The position numbers and the translations under genes are program-made. The notes beneath the pieces were generated by a model. It saw only the letters and a program-made list of their open reading frames with translations, had not been told where the DNA came from and did not search any database. Positions 32,320 to 41,517 of a stretch of 41,546 nucleotides of DNA are shown here, in pieces; the stretch's first letter is position 1, and each line of letters starts with the position of its first letter. Source of the stretch: Actinomycetes bacterium (GTDB taxonomy: Bacteria > Actinomycetota > Acidimicrobiia > Acidimicrobiales > Palsa-688); NCBI GenBank assembly GCA_021828475.1, contig JAJZIY010000025.1:1-41546 (forward strand). Reading direction: 5' to 3'.

Positions 32320-33744
32320 ATGACCGATCCCCGACCCGACCAGGGCACACCCGAGCCCGAACCGGAAGCCTTCCGGACCGAGCACGACTCGATGGGGGAG
32401 GTCCGCGTACCGCTGTCGGCCAAGTGGCAGGCGCAGACCCAGAGAGCGGTGCAGAACTTCCCCGTCTCCGGTCAGCGCATCGAACGCTCCCTCATCCGGG
32501 GCTTGGCCCTGCTGAAGAGGGCGGCCGCCCTGGAGAACGCTGCGCTCGGCACCCTGACCGCAGACGCGGCCGACGCCATAGCCCAGGCTGCGGCCGAGGT
32601 GGCCGAGGGGCGCTGGGACTCCGAGTTCCCTGTCGACGTGTTCCAGACAGGGTCGGGGACTTCGAGCAACATGAACATGAACGAGGTGCTGGCGACCCTG
32701 GCCTCGGAGCGCCTCGGCCGCAAGGTGCACCCCAACGACGACGTCAATGCGTCGCAGTCGTCCAACGACATGTTCCCCTCGGCCATCCACGTCGCCGCCA
32801 CAGCGGAGATCGCCGGCTCACTCGTGCCCGCCCTGGAGCACCTTGCCGGCGCCCTGCGGGCCAAGGCCGGCGAGTTCGCCGGGGTGGTCAAAGCCGGGCG
32901 CACCCACCTCATGGACGCCACCCCTGTCACCCTTGGCCAAGAGATGGGTGGCTATGCATCGGCCGTGGAGCACGGTGTCGAGCGCCTGCAGGCGTGCCTG
33001 GCACGGGTGGGCGAGCTCCCTCTCGGAGGGACTGCGGTCGGCACCGGGCTCAACGCTCCGCCCGGGTTCGCTCAGGGGGTCGTGTCGAGGTTGGCCTCTG
33101 AGCTGGGCCTGCCCCTCACCGAAGCGCGGGACCACTTCGAAGCCCAGGGTTCTCGCGACGCGCTGGTAGAGGCCTCGGGGGCCCTGCGCACCGTGGCCGT
33201 CTCGCTCTACAAGTGCGCCACCGACCTGCGCTGGATGGGCAGTGGGCCGCGAGCCGGGCTGGCCGAGGTGCACATACCCGACCTGCAGCCGGGCAGCTCC
33301 ATCATGCCCGGCAAGGTCAACCCCGTCATTCCGGAGGCCGTGTCGCAGGTCGTGGCCCAGGTCGTCGGTAACGACGCAGCCGTGGCCTTCGCCGGCGCCG
33401 CGGGCAATTTCGAGCTGAACGTGATGCTCCCGGTGCTGGCCAGGAACGTCCTCGAGTCGGTGAGGCTCCTGGCCAACGTGTCGAGGCTGTTCGCCGACCG
33501 CTGCATCAGCGGGCTGGTGGCGGACAGGGAGCGGTGCCGGACCTATGCCCTGTCGTCGCCGTCGATCGTGACCTCGCTCAACCCCTACATCGGTTACGAG
33601 AAGGCGGCCAAAGTGGTCAAGCAGGCTCTGGCCGAGGGCAAGGACCTGCGCACCGTGGTGCTCGAAAACGCCCTGATGAGCGAAGAGGACGTCGACCGGG
33701 CCCTGGACGTCGAGGCGATGACCCGCGGCGGGATAGTCAAGTGA
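32320..33744 (+). CDS. fumC: Class II fumarate hydratase
   Basis: A 474-residue class II fumarase of the aspartase/fumarase superfamily, reversibly hydrating fumarate to malate in the citric acid cycle as a cytosolic homotetramer. It has [16 protein letters not shown], the C1 region [17 protein letters not shown], the C2 region [18 protein letters not shown] with the catalytic His, and the superfamily signature [11 protein letters not shown] at 325-335. The C-terminal [14 protein letters not shown] is intact. The N-terminal 20 residues (Pro/Glu-rich) precede the usual start. ATG 32320 is chosen over TTG 32311 because of the TAGTTT box 7 nt upstream. Length is normal. Confidence 0.96.
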   Translation: MTDPRPDQGTPEPEPEAFRTEHDSMGEVRVPLSAKWQAQTQRAVQNFPVSGQRIERSLIRGLALLKRAAALENAALGTLTADAADAIAQAAAEVAEGRWDSEFPVDVFQTGSGTSSNMNMNEVLATLASERLGRKVHPNDDVNASQSSNDMFPSAIHVAATAEIAGSLVPALEHLAGALRAKAGEFAGVVKAGRTHLMDATPVTLGQEMGGYASAVEHGVERLQACLARVGELPLGGTAVGTGLNAPPGFAQGVVSRLASELGLPLTEARDHFEAQGSRDALVEASGALRTVAVSLYKCATDLRWMGSGPRAGLAEVHIPDLQPGSSIMPGKVNPVIPEAVSQVVAQVVGNDAAVAFAGAAGNFELNVMLPVLARNVLESVRLLANVSRLFADRCISGLVADRERCRTYALSSPSIVTSLNPYIGYEKAAKVVKQALAEGKDLRTVVLENALMSEEDVDRALDVEAMTRGGIVK

Positions 33745-33760
33745 GCAGCGTCCCGGCACG

Positions 33761-34285
33761 ATGACCTACGTCGCAGTATCCGTCGGGCACGCCCCCGGCT
33801 GGGCCTTCCACCTGCTCGTGCTGCTCCACATCATCTGCGTGGTAGGAGGCTTCGGCCCCATGGTGTACCGCTCGGTGGCGCTCGACCTCGGGCGGCGACG
33901 CGGTGATGCGGCAGCGGCGGGGTCGTTGGCCGTGTACGGCCAGATATCAGGCCTCGGGGAGGCGCTCATCTACCTCGCCGGTGTTTTCGGCCTGGCAGCT
34001 GTCGCCGCAGGCGGCGCGTCGGTGTCCTTCTCGAAACCATGGGTAGGTGCGGCCATCGCGGCCTACGTCGTGATGGTCGGCGTGCTCCACGGGATGGTGA
34101 AACCGGCCGAGAAAAAGTACCGGACCACCCTGCTGGCCCTTGCCCAGGAAGAGCCCGTGCCGCCGCCGGACCGTCCGCCGCAGATGCAGGTGCTCGAATC
34201 GCTCAACCGGCGGGTAGCCGCCGGGATGGGCGTCTTCAACGTGCTGCTACTGGCCGCCCTCTACCTCATGGTGTTCAAGCCCTGA
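33761..34285 (+). CDS. Small integral membrane protein (DUF2269-like)
   Basis: A 174-residue protein with four hydrophobic helices (about 18-37, 60-82, 95-115 and 152-172). The first carries HLLVLLHIICVVGGFGPMV, which resembles predicted membrane proteins of the DUF2269 type. The cytoplasmic loops are basic or Pro-rich (EEPVPPPDRPPQMQ). The function is unknown. It starts 16 nt after fumC and may be read through from it, though no strong Shine-Dalgarno is seen. Confidence 0.75.
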   Translation: MTYVAVSVGHAPGWAFHLLVLLHIICVVGGFGPMVYRSVALDLGRRRGDAAAAGSLAVYGQISGLGEALIYLAGVFGLAAVAAGGASVSFSKPWVGAAIAAYVVMVGVLHGMVKPAEKKYRTTLLALAQEEPVPPPDRPPQMQVLESLNRRVAAGMGVFNVLLLAALYLMVFKP

Positions 34286-34421
34286 GCTTCGTGCTCCGCA
34301 CCGACCGGCGTGGCGGCCACCAGGCATGCGCCGATGACCATCACGGTCGAAGCAGCCGGTCCGGGGCCGAGAAGGCCGCCGCCCGCCCGCCCGGGGCCCA
34401 GGCCCCCGATGTGCCGGCCGT

Positions 34422-35447
34422 CTAGCCGGCCTGGCCCCCCGGCCTTTCGCCGCGGGCCATTTCCTCGCGCAGCTCCTTCTCGGTCAGCGCCTCGCCGTCG
34501 AAGCTCACCTCGACGTGCTGCTCGGGGCGCCGCTGGTTCTGTTCGGCCTGAGCGGCCATGGAGCGCCTGTCGGCCTCGGTCAGGGGCGGCTGGACAATGG
34601 CCCTGGGCCAGAGCCTGCGCGCAAGCACGACGTTGAGCTCGGCGGCGTAGACCGTCAGTTCGACGATCAGGTAGAGCCAGGCCAGCAGCCCGAGGACGAT
34701 GCCGAACAGGCCGTAGACGGCGCTGTCGTTGCGCAGGTAGTGGCCGACCACGAAGCCGCCTATCTCCTGGAGGGCCGTCCAGGCCACACCGGCCAGCACT
34801 GCCCCGGGCACGAGTTGGCGCAGGGCCACCGCCCGGGGCGTGAGCACCCTGAACGCGAACACGTACTCGCCGAAGTTGACGATGGCCGACAGGGTGCCGC
34901 CGGCTACGGCCAACCAGAAGGAGCCGTTGACCGTTGGCGCGCCCGCGGCCAGGCCGGTGCTGAGCACGAGCCCTATGCCGAGCACGCCGAGGAACGCAGC
35001 GCTGCGTCCGAGCCGCTTGAGGTAGTTGGGACGTTCGGGGCCCGGGAGGTTCCAGATCTGCTCCATCGTGAAGATGCCGTTCTGGGCCAGGCCCATCGAT
35101 CCCCAGACCAGCCCGAGGATGCCCACCAGCAGTCCGAGGACGCTGTTGCGGTGCAGCGCCTTGATGTTGGAGGCGAGCTGCTTTCCGATGATCGGGAACT
35201 GCGTGAGCGTCGAGTGCAGCACCTCGTTGCGCAGGCCGGCGTGGCTGGACAGCACCAGGCCGAGGATGGTCACGAGCAGGAGCAGCAGCGGGAACATGGC
35301 TGCGAAGGCGCTGTGGGTGAGGCTGCCGACGAGCACCCCGCCATTGTCGTCGCCAAACTTCTTCACCACCGCGTACACCACCCGGAGCACGCGGTTGCGC
35401 TGCTGGGCTCTGTCGACGCGCCTGACGGCACGCTCCAGCGGGTTCAC
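34422..35447 (-). CDS. YihY/BrkB-family membrane protein
   Basis: A 341-residue YihY/UPF0761 (formerly BrkB or RNase BN-like) membrane protein. About six membrane helices span residues 40-265. Typical segments are SLTHSAFAAMFPLLLLLVTI, NSVLGLLVGILGLVWGSMG, and AVYGLFGIVLGLLAWLYLI with the AELNVVLARR end. The charged C-terminal tail (about 280-341) is Glu/Arg-rich. The cellular role is unclear; transport or envelope functions have been suggested for relatives. GTG 35447 is the start. It converges with the small membrane protein gene 136 nt away. The gap holds only GC-rich inverted repeats. Confidence 0.9.
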   Translation of the reverse strand: MNPLERAVRRVDRAQQRNRVLRVVYAVVKKFGDDNGGVLVGSLTHSAFAAMFPLLLLLVTILGLVLSSHAGLRNEVLHSTLTQFPIIGKQLASNIKALHRNSVLGLLVGILGLVWGSMGLAQNGIFTMEQIWNLPGPERPNYLKRLGRSAAFLGVLGIGLVLSTGLAAGAPTVNGSFWLAVAGGTLSAIVNFGEYVFAFRVLTPRAVALRQLVPGAVLAGVAWTALQEIGGFVVGHYLRNDSAVYGLFGIVLGLLAWLYLIVELTVYAAELNVVLARRLWPRAIVQPPLTEADRRSMAAQAEQNQRRPEQHVEVSFDGEALTEKELREEMARGERPGGQAG

Positions 35448-35568
35448 GGGCGCGCCCTCACCGGCGTCCGCTGTTCAGTCGGCACGGCCGGTGACCTTCC
35501 CTGGTTGGCCCCCGGGTACACCCACCTTGCAGGCAGGTGGCGGGCCAGGGGCGCGATCATGGTGGGCC

Positions 35569-36768
35569 ATGCCCGAGCAGACTCTCCCCAGCGAGCTACC
35601 CGAGGTGCGTACCGGCGACGGCGCCGAAGCACCCAGGGGCTTCGTCACCTACGCCGGCAGTGCCGGGATCAAGGACGACAGCCTCGATCTGAGCATCGTC
35701 GCCAGCGTAGGCCCTGCCGTGGCGGACGGGGTGTTCACGCGGTCGCTGTTCGCTGGACCGAGCGTCGAGCTGTGCAGGCGTCACCTGGCGGAGGGCACCC
35801 CCCGGGCGGTGGTGACGGTGTCCAAGAACGCCAATGTCGCGAACGGCCGGCGCGGCGACGCCGACGCGGCTGAGCTGGCCTCTCTCGCTGCTGCCGCCAT
35901 AGGTGGGCGACCCGACGAGGTGCTCGTCGGGTCCACGGGAGTGATCGGCCGTCCCTACCCGATGGACAGGTTGCGCTCGCACATGAAGGCGGTCCGGATG
36001 CCCGACGGCAACGACTTCCCCACGGTGGCCCGGGCCATGATGACCACCGACACCGTGCCCAAACTGGCCAGCGCCCGGGCGGCGGGGGCGGTGGTGACGG
36101 GCGTCGCCAAGGGCTCGGGCATGATCGAGCCGGACATGGCGACCCTGCTCGGGTACGTCTTCACCGACGCCGAGGTGGCCCCCGCAGTGCTCCGCCCGAT
36201 GTTCCGCCGGGTCGTGGAGGCGACGTTCAATTCGCTATCGGTCGACACGGACACCTCGACCTCGGACTCGGTCGTCGTTCTGGCGAACGGCGCCGGCGGC
36301 CCCGTCCCGCCCGACCGTCTGGAGGCTGCGCTGCTGGCCGTCTGCCGGTCGCTGACCGTGCAGCTGGCGGCCGACGCCGAGGGGGCGACCAAGGTGTTGC
36401 AGGTCAACGTCTCGAAGGCCCGCGACTACCGCCAGGCCAAGCGGGTGGCCAAGTCCATAGTCAATTCGCCGTTGGTGAAGTGTGCCGTGCATGGGGCGGA
36501 CCCCAACTGGGGAAGGGTGGTCATGGCGATCGGCAAGTGCTGGGAGGAGGCGGACATCGACCCGGACGAGGTGAGAGTCGGGTTCGGGGGCCTGGAGGTG
36601 TACCCGTCCGGTCTCGACGAGGAGGGCCTCGGGCGCCTGGCGCAGGTCATGCGCTCCGCCACGGTCGAGGTGGACGTGCAGCTCGGCACGGGCGCCGCCG
36701 AGGCCACGGTGTGGGGTTGCGACCTGACAAGCGAGTACGTCCACATCAACGCGGACTACACCACCTGA
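35569..36768 (+). CDS. argJ: Glutamate N-acetyltransferase / amino-acid acetyltransferase
   Basis: A 399-residue ArgJ, which transfers the acetyl group between N-acetylornithine and glutamate in the cyclic arginine pathway. ArgJ cleaves itself into alpha and beta chains, and the cleavage site is present: KGSGMIEPDMATLLGYV, with nucleophile Thr192 after Ala191. Other hallmarks are GSTGVIGRPYPMD, TTDTVPKLASA, ANGAGGPV, NSPLVKCAVHGADPNWGRV and the C-terminus SEYVHINADYTT. ATG 35569 was chosen by family length; GGTGGG lies close upstream. No other arg biosynthetic gene is adjacent, so it is outside the usual argCJBD cluster. Whether it is mono- or bifunctional cannot be told from sequence. Confidence 0.95.
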   Translation: MPEQTLPSELPEVRTGDGAEAPRGFVTYAGSAGIKDDSLDLSIVASVGPAVADGVFTRSLFAGPSVELCRRHLAEGTPRAVVTVSKNANVANGRRGDADAAELASLAAAAIGGRPDEVLVGSTGVIGRPYPMDRLRSHMKAVRMPDGNDFPTVARAMMTTDTVPKLASARAAGAVVTGVAKGSGMIEPDMATLLGYVFTDAEVAPAVLRPMFRRVVEATFNSLSVDTDTSTSDSVVVLANGAGGPVPPDRLEAALLAVCRSLTVQLAADAEGATKVLQVNVSKARDYRQAKRVAKSIVNSPLVKCAVHGADPNWGRVVMAIGKCWEEADIDPDEVRVGFGGLEVYPSGLDEEGLGRLAQVMRSATVEVDVQLGTGAAEATVWGCDLTSEYVHINADYTT

Positions 36769-36776
36769 GGCCCCAG

Positions 36777-37502
36777 GTGCACCCGTTGGAGCAGCTGCGG
36801 TACCTGGCCAGGGGTTGGGAGACGGGCGACGAGCTTCCTGCCCAGGAAGCAGCCGCGGTGCTGGCCGACCTGGCCGGGCAAAACCCGGGAGCCCTCGTGC
36901 AGGCCTGTCGCCGCCTCGTGGAGCGCTTTCCCGGTTCGGGCGCGGCGTGGTGGCTGGCGGCGCGGGCGCTCACGGCGGCCTCGGCTGAGGACGGCGCCTG
37001 GGAGGCGGCAGACGACCTCGGTGCCGACCCGACCCCGGAGCTCGCGGCCCGGGCCATGCCGACGGGCTCGACCGTGTGCGCCGTACAGCCGCCGAGGGAG
37101 CTGGCCACCCACCTGCGGGCGCGGACCGACCTCCGGGTGCAGAAGAAGCCAAGGGGGGCCGACGTAGTCGTGGTGGTGGCAGGGGCGGCGCGCCACACGC
37201 CCCAGCGGTTTTTCGGGGGCCCGCCGCCGGCTGCGGGCTCGCTCCTGCTGGGGGCCAGGGCAGCGGCGGTCGCAGGCTCGGCTGGCGCCGCCGAGCTGTG
37301 GGTCATGGTGCCGCGCGGCGCGCTCCTGCCGGCACCCCTGTGGGACCAGTTGGTCGCCCGTTGCAAGGTCGACGTCCAGGATCTTTGGCAAGCCGATCGC
37401 TTTGGCGCCGCGATCGGGGAGGACGGCCCGGGCACACCCCAGGCCGTCCTGGCCGGCCCAACGTGCCCGGCGGCGGCGGAGCTGCTCGGTTGGGAAATCT
37501 GA
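36777..37502 (+). CDS. Unrecognised conserved-looking protein downstream of argJ
   Basis: A 241-residue protein that I cannot assign. An N-terminal helical part (LEQLRYLARGWETGDELP through AAWWLAARALTAAS, about 1-75) is followed by an alpha/beta part (about 90-241) with hydrophobic strands (GADVVVVVAGAAR, GAAELWVMVPRGALLPAPLW) and Gly-rich turns. No signal peptide, membrane segment or metal motif is seen. GTG 36777 lies 8 nt after the argJ stop, so it is probably co-transcribed with argJ. The codon bias is the same as that of its neighbours. Confidence 0.7.
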   Translation: MHPLEQLRYLARGWETGDELPAQEAAAVLADLAGQNPGALVQACRRLVERFPGSGAAWWLAARALTAASAEDGAWEAADDLGADPTPELAARAMPTGSTVCAVQPPRELATHLRARTDLRVQKKPRGADVVVVVAGAARHTPQRFFGGPPPAAGSLLLGARAAAVAGSAGAAELWVMVPRGALLPAPLWDQLVARCKVDVQDLWQADRFGAAIGEDGPGTPQAVLAGPTCPAAAELLGWEI

Positions 37503-37508
37503 GGTGGC

Positions 37509-38162
37509 TCAGGCGCCCGGCGCCCTGGCGACGACCGTGACCAGCGGTGGCAGGAGCACCGGCTCGTCTCCCGGGCTGACGCCCGTCAGGTCCTCGAGGT
37601 AGTCCGCCACCGGTCCGGGGCCGGCCCCGGCCGGTGCCTCGGCCCAGGCGTCGACAAGCTCGAGCGAGGCCGCACCGGCCAGTCCGGGCAGCAGGGCCCC
37701 GATGTCGGCATGGCGGGCCGACGGCATGGACAGGGCCACCCCTCCGACCCGTCCCGCGGATGTCACCGGCTCCTGTGCGACCAGCCAGCCGCCCGGCCTG
37801 ACGGCCGACGCCATCTTGGTCAGGACCACCAGTGGGTCGACCACGTGCAGCAGGAGGAACCGGCAGAAGACGAGGTCCACCTGCTCGGGCAGCAGCAGCT
37901 CCTCGGCCGCCTGCGTTATGGCCACGACCTGGCCGCCGCCCGTTCCGGCTGCTGCCTCTGCCACCTCGTCCCGGCGAGCCGGGTCGATGTCGACGGCGTA
38001 GACCCGACCGCTCGGGCCGACGAGCGCCGCCAGGGCCACGCTGACGTCACCGCCCCCTGCGCCGATGTCGGCGCAGCACCAACCTGCCCCCAGGCCCAGT
38101 CGTTGCAGGGCCGTCCGCAAGGGGCGGCGGTACACGTCGTTGCGCAGGTCGAGCTCAGCCAT
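37509..38162 (-). CDS. Class I SAM-dependent methyltransferase
   Basis: A 217-residue class I methyltransferase. Motif I is CCADIGAGGGDVSVALA, motif II VYAVDIDPARRDEV, then QVDLVFCRFLLLHVVDP (motif post-II) and VRPGGWLVAQEPV (motif III). The N-terminus MAELDLRNDVYRRPLR is a typical helical entry. The substrate is not predictable. ATG 38162 was chosen over upstream in-frame starts because those would add a low-quality, unconserved-looking leader and would overlap the divergent promoter region. A TAAGGT box (38174-38179, minus) lies 11 nt upstream. It converges with the preceding gene, 6 nt apart. Confidence 0.88.
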   Translation of the reverse strand: MAELDLRNDVYRRPLRTALQRLGLGAGWCCADIGAGGGDVSVALAALVGPSGRVYAVDIDPARRDEVAEAAAGTGGGQVVAITQAAEELLLPEQVDLVFCRFLLLHVVDPLVVLTKMASAVRPGGWLVAQEPVTSAGRVGGVALSMPSARHADIGALLPGLAGAASLELVDAWAEAPAGAGPGPVADYLEDLTGVSPGDEPVLLPPLVTVVARAPGA

Positions 38163-38286
38163 CAGCGTGACCGACCTTACCGGGCCGCCCGCCCCCGCAG
38201 GAAAGGTCTCCTTGCCCATGCACCACATCGAGTGGTGTGCTCGGTGCTTTGAGGCGTCACCGGGCAGCGTCGGAGCAGGCCACACT

Positions 38287-38292
38287 TAGACT
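38287..38292 (+). promoter_or_regulatory. Candidate -10 box for the FtsH-like gene
   Basis: TAGACT lies 34 nt before GTG 38327, leaving a short leader that contains the strong GGGGAGGA ribosome-binding site (38313-38320). Confidence 0.4.
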
Positions 38293-38326
38293 CTGGCACC
38301 TGGCACCGGGACGGGGAGGAACGGCC

Positions 38327-40252
38327 GTGGAACTGGCAGCGCTCAGGTCGGGGATCGTCCTGAAGGGCGCAGATGTCGGCGTCTCGAGGGAGCACGCCCG
38401 CCAGGCCCGGTTGAAGCGCCTCGCCCTTGTACTGGCCATGGTGGCAGCCGTCGTCGTCGGGCGCGTGGTCGCCGGACTGGTCCACTACCTCAACGCCAAC
38501 GCCCTGTCGGCCAAGGGCGACCTGGCTGCGGCCGCCGCCCAGTACTCGGCCGCAAACGGCGACTTCGCCCTGCCCCACCCCGGCGTCCCGGCCTCGTTCA
38601 TGCCGTACCTCCCCGCCTTCGTCCTCGTCGTGCTGCTTCTCGCCGTGATGGCCGGGCCCCTGCTGCTGGCCGGCCGCTCACCGCACGTGCTCTACCGTCC
38701 CGAGGAGATCGGCGTGCGCCTGGCGGACGTGGTCGGCGCGTCCGGGGTTGTCGAGGAGGTCGTCAAGACCCTCAACCTCTTCCTCGCCCACCGCACGTTC
38801 TCCGACAGCATGGGGGGCACCCCAAGGCGGGCTGTGCTTTTCGAGGGCCCTCCGGGCACGGGCAAGACCTACATCGCCAAGGCGATGGCGGCCGAAGCCG
38901 GCGTGCCCTTCCTCTTCGTGTCGTCCTCGGCCTTCCAGTCCATGTACTACGGCCAGACCAACAAGAAGATCCGCTCCTACTTCCGGGCGCTCCAGCGCTA
39001 CGCACGCAAGGACGGTGGGGCGATCGGTTTCATCGAGGAGATCGACGCCATCGGTGCGGCCCGCGGCGGCATGGGTGCCGGTCCCGGCCGCGAAGGCATC
39101 GCCGGGGTCGTGAACGAGCTGCTCATACAGCTGCAGTCCTTCGATGCACCGCCTGTCGGGACCCGCATCGTCAACACGTTCATCGACGCCGTCAATGTCT
39201 GGCTGCCTCCCGCCCGGGCCATAGCCAAGCGGGTGGTGGAACCAGCCAACTTCCTCGTCATAGCCGCGACCAACCGCGCCTCGGACCTCGACCCGGCTCT
39301 CTTGCGCCCGGGCCGCTTCGACCGCACGGTACGGGTCGACGTCCCTAGCCGGGCGGGCCGGCGGGAGGTCCTCGACTATTACATGGGCCGCAAGGCGCAT
39401 GCACCCGAGCTCGACGACCCAGCCGAGCTCGACCGCCTCGCCGGCTCGACGTTCGGTTACTCCCCGGTGATGCTCGAGCACCTGCTCGACGAGGCACTGG
39501 TGTGGGCGCTGCGTGGCGGGCGGACGGCCATGACGGTCGAGGACATCCAGAAGGCGCGCATGACCAGCGAGCTCGGGATGACCCAGGACGTCACCTATTC
39601 CCCCGGCGAGCGGGTTGCCATAGCCACCCACGAGGCCGGCCACGCCACCGTCGCGTACTTCGTCGCCCCGGACAGGCGGCTCGAGGTGCTGTCCATCATC
39701 AAGCGCAGCGACGCCCTGGGCCTGCTCAGCCATTCGGAGGTCGAGGAGCGTTTCACCCGCCGGCGCTCGGAGTGCGAGGCGCTCCTGCAGATCTCCATGG
39801 GGGGCATGGTCGCCGAGGAGATCTTCTTCGGGGAGGCGGGCACGGGCCCCTCCGGTGACCTGGCCGCTGCCACCAACCTGGCTGCCAACATGGTCGGCTC
39901 CTACGGGATGGGTGGGAGCCTCGTGTCGCTGGGCGCTTCGCGAGGGCCGCTCGACGTCGTCGGTCGGGTGCTCGCAGACGAGCGCTGCCGCGAGGCGGTG
40001 GCGTCCCTGCTCGGCACGGCGAAGGACAAGGCGCGCGACGTCGTCCTCGCCAACCCGCACGTCCTCGAGGCGTTGCGCGACGCGCTCCTCGAGCGCGACG
40101 AGCTGATCGGTGACGAGATAACTACCGCAATATGCGGGGCGCTCCACAGGGGCCCTGCCACCGGCTCCCAGAGCGCGCCGGTCGTGGTGGACGTGCGCGA
40201 GCAGAGCCCCGAAGGGCTGGAGGCTCCCGGCGGTCAGGTACCGGCTTCGTAG
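38327..40252 (+). CDS. Divergent FtsH-like membrane AAA+ zinc protease
   Basis: A 641-residue membrane-bound ATP-dependent protease related to FtsH. Two membrane helices (about 26-50 and 90-115) enclose a short external loop. The AAA module has Walker A GPPGTGKT (174-181), Walker B FIEEIDAIG (FtsH has FIDEIDA; here Glu237-Glu238), sensor/arginine-finger region ATNRASDLDPALLRPGRFDR, and an insertion of about 35 residues (about 274-308) that is absent from FtsH. The protease domain carries the zinc site HEAGH (His435, Glu436, His439), with Asp511 in SGDLAAATNLA as the probable third ligand, so it looks active. GTG 38327 has GGGGAGGA 6 nt upstream. This is probably a second, specialised FtsH paralogue of unknown target. 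Confidence 0.9.
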   Translation: MELAALRSGIVLKGADVGVSREHARQARLKRLALVLAMVAAVVVGRVVAGLVHYLNANALSAKGDLAAAAAQYSAANGDFALPHPGVPASFMPYLPAFVLVVLLLAVMAGPLLLAGRSPHVLYRPEEIGVRLADVVGASGVVEEVVKTLNLFLAHRTFSDSMGGTPRRAVLFEGPPGTGKTYIAKAMAAEAGVPFLFVSSSAFQSMYYGQTNKKIRSYFRALQRYARKDGGAIGFIEEIDAIGAARGGMGAGPGREGIAGVVNELLIQLQSFDAPPVGTRIVNTFIDAVNVWLPPARAIAKRVVEPANFLVIAATNRASDLDPALLRPGRFDRTVRVDVPSRAGRREVLDYYMGRKAHAPELDDPAELDRLAGSTFGYSPVMLEHLLDEALVWALRGGRTAMTVEDIQKARMTSELGMTQDVTYSPGERVAIATHEAGHATVAYFVAPDRRLEVLSIIKRSDALGLLSHSEVEERFTRRRSECEALLQISMGGMVAEEIFFGEAGTGPSGDLAAATNLAANMVGSYGMGGSLVSLGASRGPLDVVGRVLADERCREAVASLLGTAKDKARDVVLANPHVLEALRDALLERDELIGDEITTAICGALHRGPATGSQSAPVVVDVREQSPEGLEAPGGQVPAS

Positions 40253-41517
40253 CTCCCGGGCGCAAGGCCGATCTCCTCGAGCGCAGCCGCCAGCGCAGCG
40301 ACCTCAGCGGGTGTGTGGCCGCTCGAGACGGTCACCCGCAGGCGGGACGTACCCGGAGCAACGGTGGGAGGTCGCACCGCCGGGACGGCGAAACCCCTTT
40401 CGAGCAACTCCGCCGCCGCCCTCAGCGCGGCGTCCTCGGTGCCGCACGGGACAGGCAGGATGGGCGTGGGCTCGGCCCGACCGGGCCATAGGCGGCGGGC
40501 GTGGCCCATCAGGGCTTCCAGGAGCAGCGCGCCCTCGGGGGAGCGGACCAGGCGCAGCGCCTCCAGTGCGGCCGCAGCGCTCGCCGGCGCCAGCGCCGTG
40601 GTGAAGATGAAAGACCGCGACCGGTTGACGAGCAGGTCGACCATCTCCGCCGGCCCGGCAGCGAAGCCGCCCTGGCTGCCCAGGGCCTTGGAGAGGGTGC
40701 CGGTACGCAGCAGCTCGCATGGCAGATCCTGCACCAGGGGCCCCAATACCGCGTGCGCCTCGTCGAGCACCAGTAACGCTCCGGTGGCGGCACAGAGGTC
40801 GGCCAGCTCCCGGACCGCAGCGGTGTCGCCGTCCATCGAGAAGACCGAGTCGCTCACGACCACGGCGCGGCCGGGCCAGCCCGCCAGTGCCTCCTCGACC
40901 GCCTCGGTCCGGCGGTGAGGGTAGACGCGTACCGTCGTACCCACAGCGCCGGCCAGGCGGCAGCCGTCGACGATGGAGGCGTGATTGAGGGCGTCCGAGC
41001 AGATGAGCACCCCTGGTCCGCCCAGCGCCGAGAGCACGCCGATGTTGGCCGCGTAGCCGCTGGGGTAGACGAGCGCCCGCTCCTCGCCCTTCCAGGCGGC
41101 CAGTGCGGCCTCCAACTCGCTGTGCACGGGCCGCGTGCCCGTCATCAAGCGGGCCGCTCCGGCGCCGGTCCCCCAGCGGGCAGCGGCCTCTTTGGCCGCC
41201 GCCACCACTCGTGGGTGCAAGGACAGGCCCAGGTAGTCGTTACTGGCGAAGACGACGACCGACTTCCCCTCCGCTGTCCGGCCCCGCAGCGTCGACCCGT
41301 CCAGGGCGCTCAGCCGGCGCCAGCGCGAACGCGCCAGGGTCTTGGCGTTCCGGGACCGGGCCCACTCGGCCCAGCGCCCGCTGACCGGTCCGGCGCCGAC
41401 CGGTGTGCCAGGCCCGTCACCGGCACCCTCACCGGGCGCACCGGCCATGCCCGGGCCCGCCGTGTCACCGCGGCCCGCTCCGTGGTTGGGTGCAGCTCCC
41501 TTGCCGGGGGTGCCCAC
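40234..41517 (-). CDS. bioF: 8-amino-7-oxononanoate synthase-like PLP enzyme
   Basis: A fold-type I PLP enzyme of the alpha-oxoamine synthase family, most like BioF, which condenses pimeloyl-CoA/ACP with alanine in biotin synthesis. The core has SNDYLGLSLHPRV, YPSGYAANIGVLSAL, SDALNHASIVDGCRL, SVFSMDGDTA, VLDEAHAVLGP and the PLP lysine in TLSKALGSQGGF (Lys277 counted from GTG 41517). About 45 N-terminal residues are low-complexity Gly/Ala/Pro. The start may be GTG 41517 or ATG 41448, and the frame stays open to the window edge. Its 3' end overlaps the converging FtsH-like gene by 19 nt. KBL- or serine-palmitoyltransferase-like activity cannot be excluded, since no other bio gene is visible. 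Confidence 0.88.
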   Translation of the reverse strand: MGTPGKGAAPNHGAGRGDTAGPGMAGAPGEGAGDGPGTPVGAGPVSGRWAEWARSRNAKTLARSRWRRLSALDGSTLRGRTAEGKSVVVFASNDYLGLSLHPRVVAAAKEAAARWGTGAGAARLMTGTRPVHSELEAALAAWKGEERALVYPSGYAANIGVLSALGGPGVLICSDALNHASIVDGCRLAGAVGTTVRVYPHRRTEAVEEALAGWPGRAVVVSDSVFSMDGDTAAVRELADLCAATGALLVLDEAHAVLGPLVQDLPCELLRTGTLSKALGSQGGFAAGPAEMVDLLVNRSRSFIFTTALAPASAAAALEALRLVRSPEGALLLEALMGHARRLWPGRAEPTPILPVPCGTEDAALRAAAELLERGFAVPAVRPPTVAPGTSRLRVTVSSGHTPAEVAALAAALEEIGLAPGSYEAGT

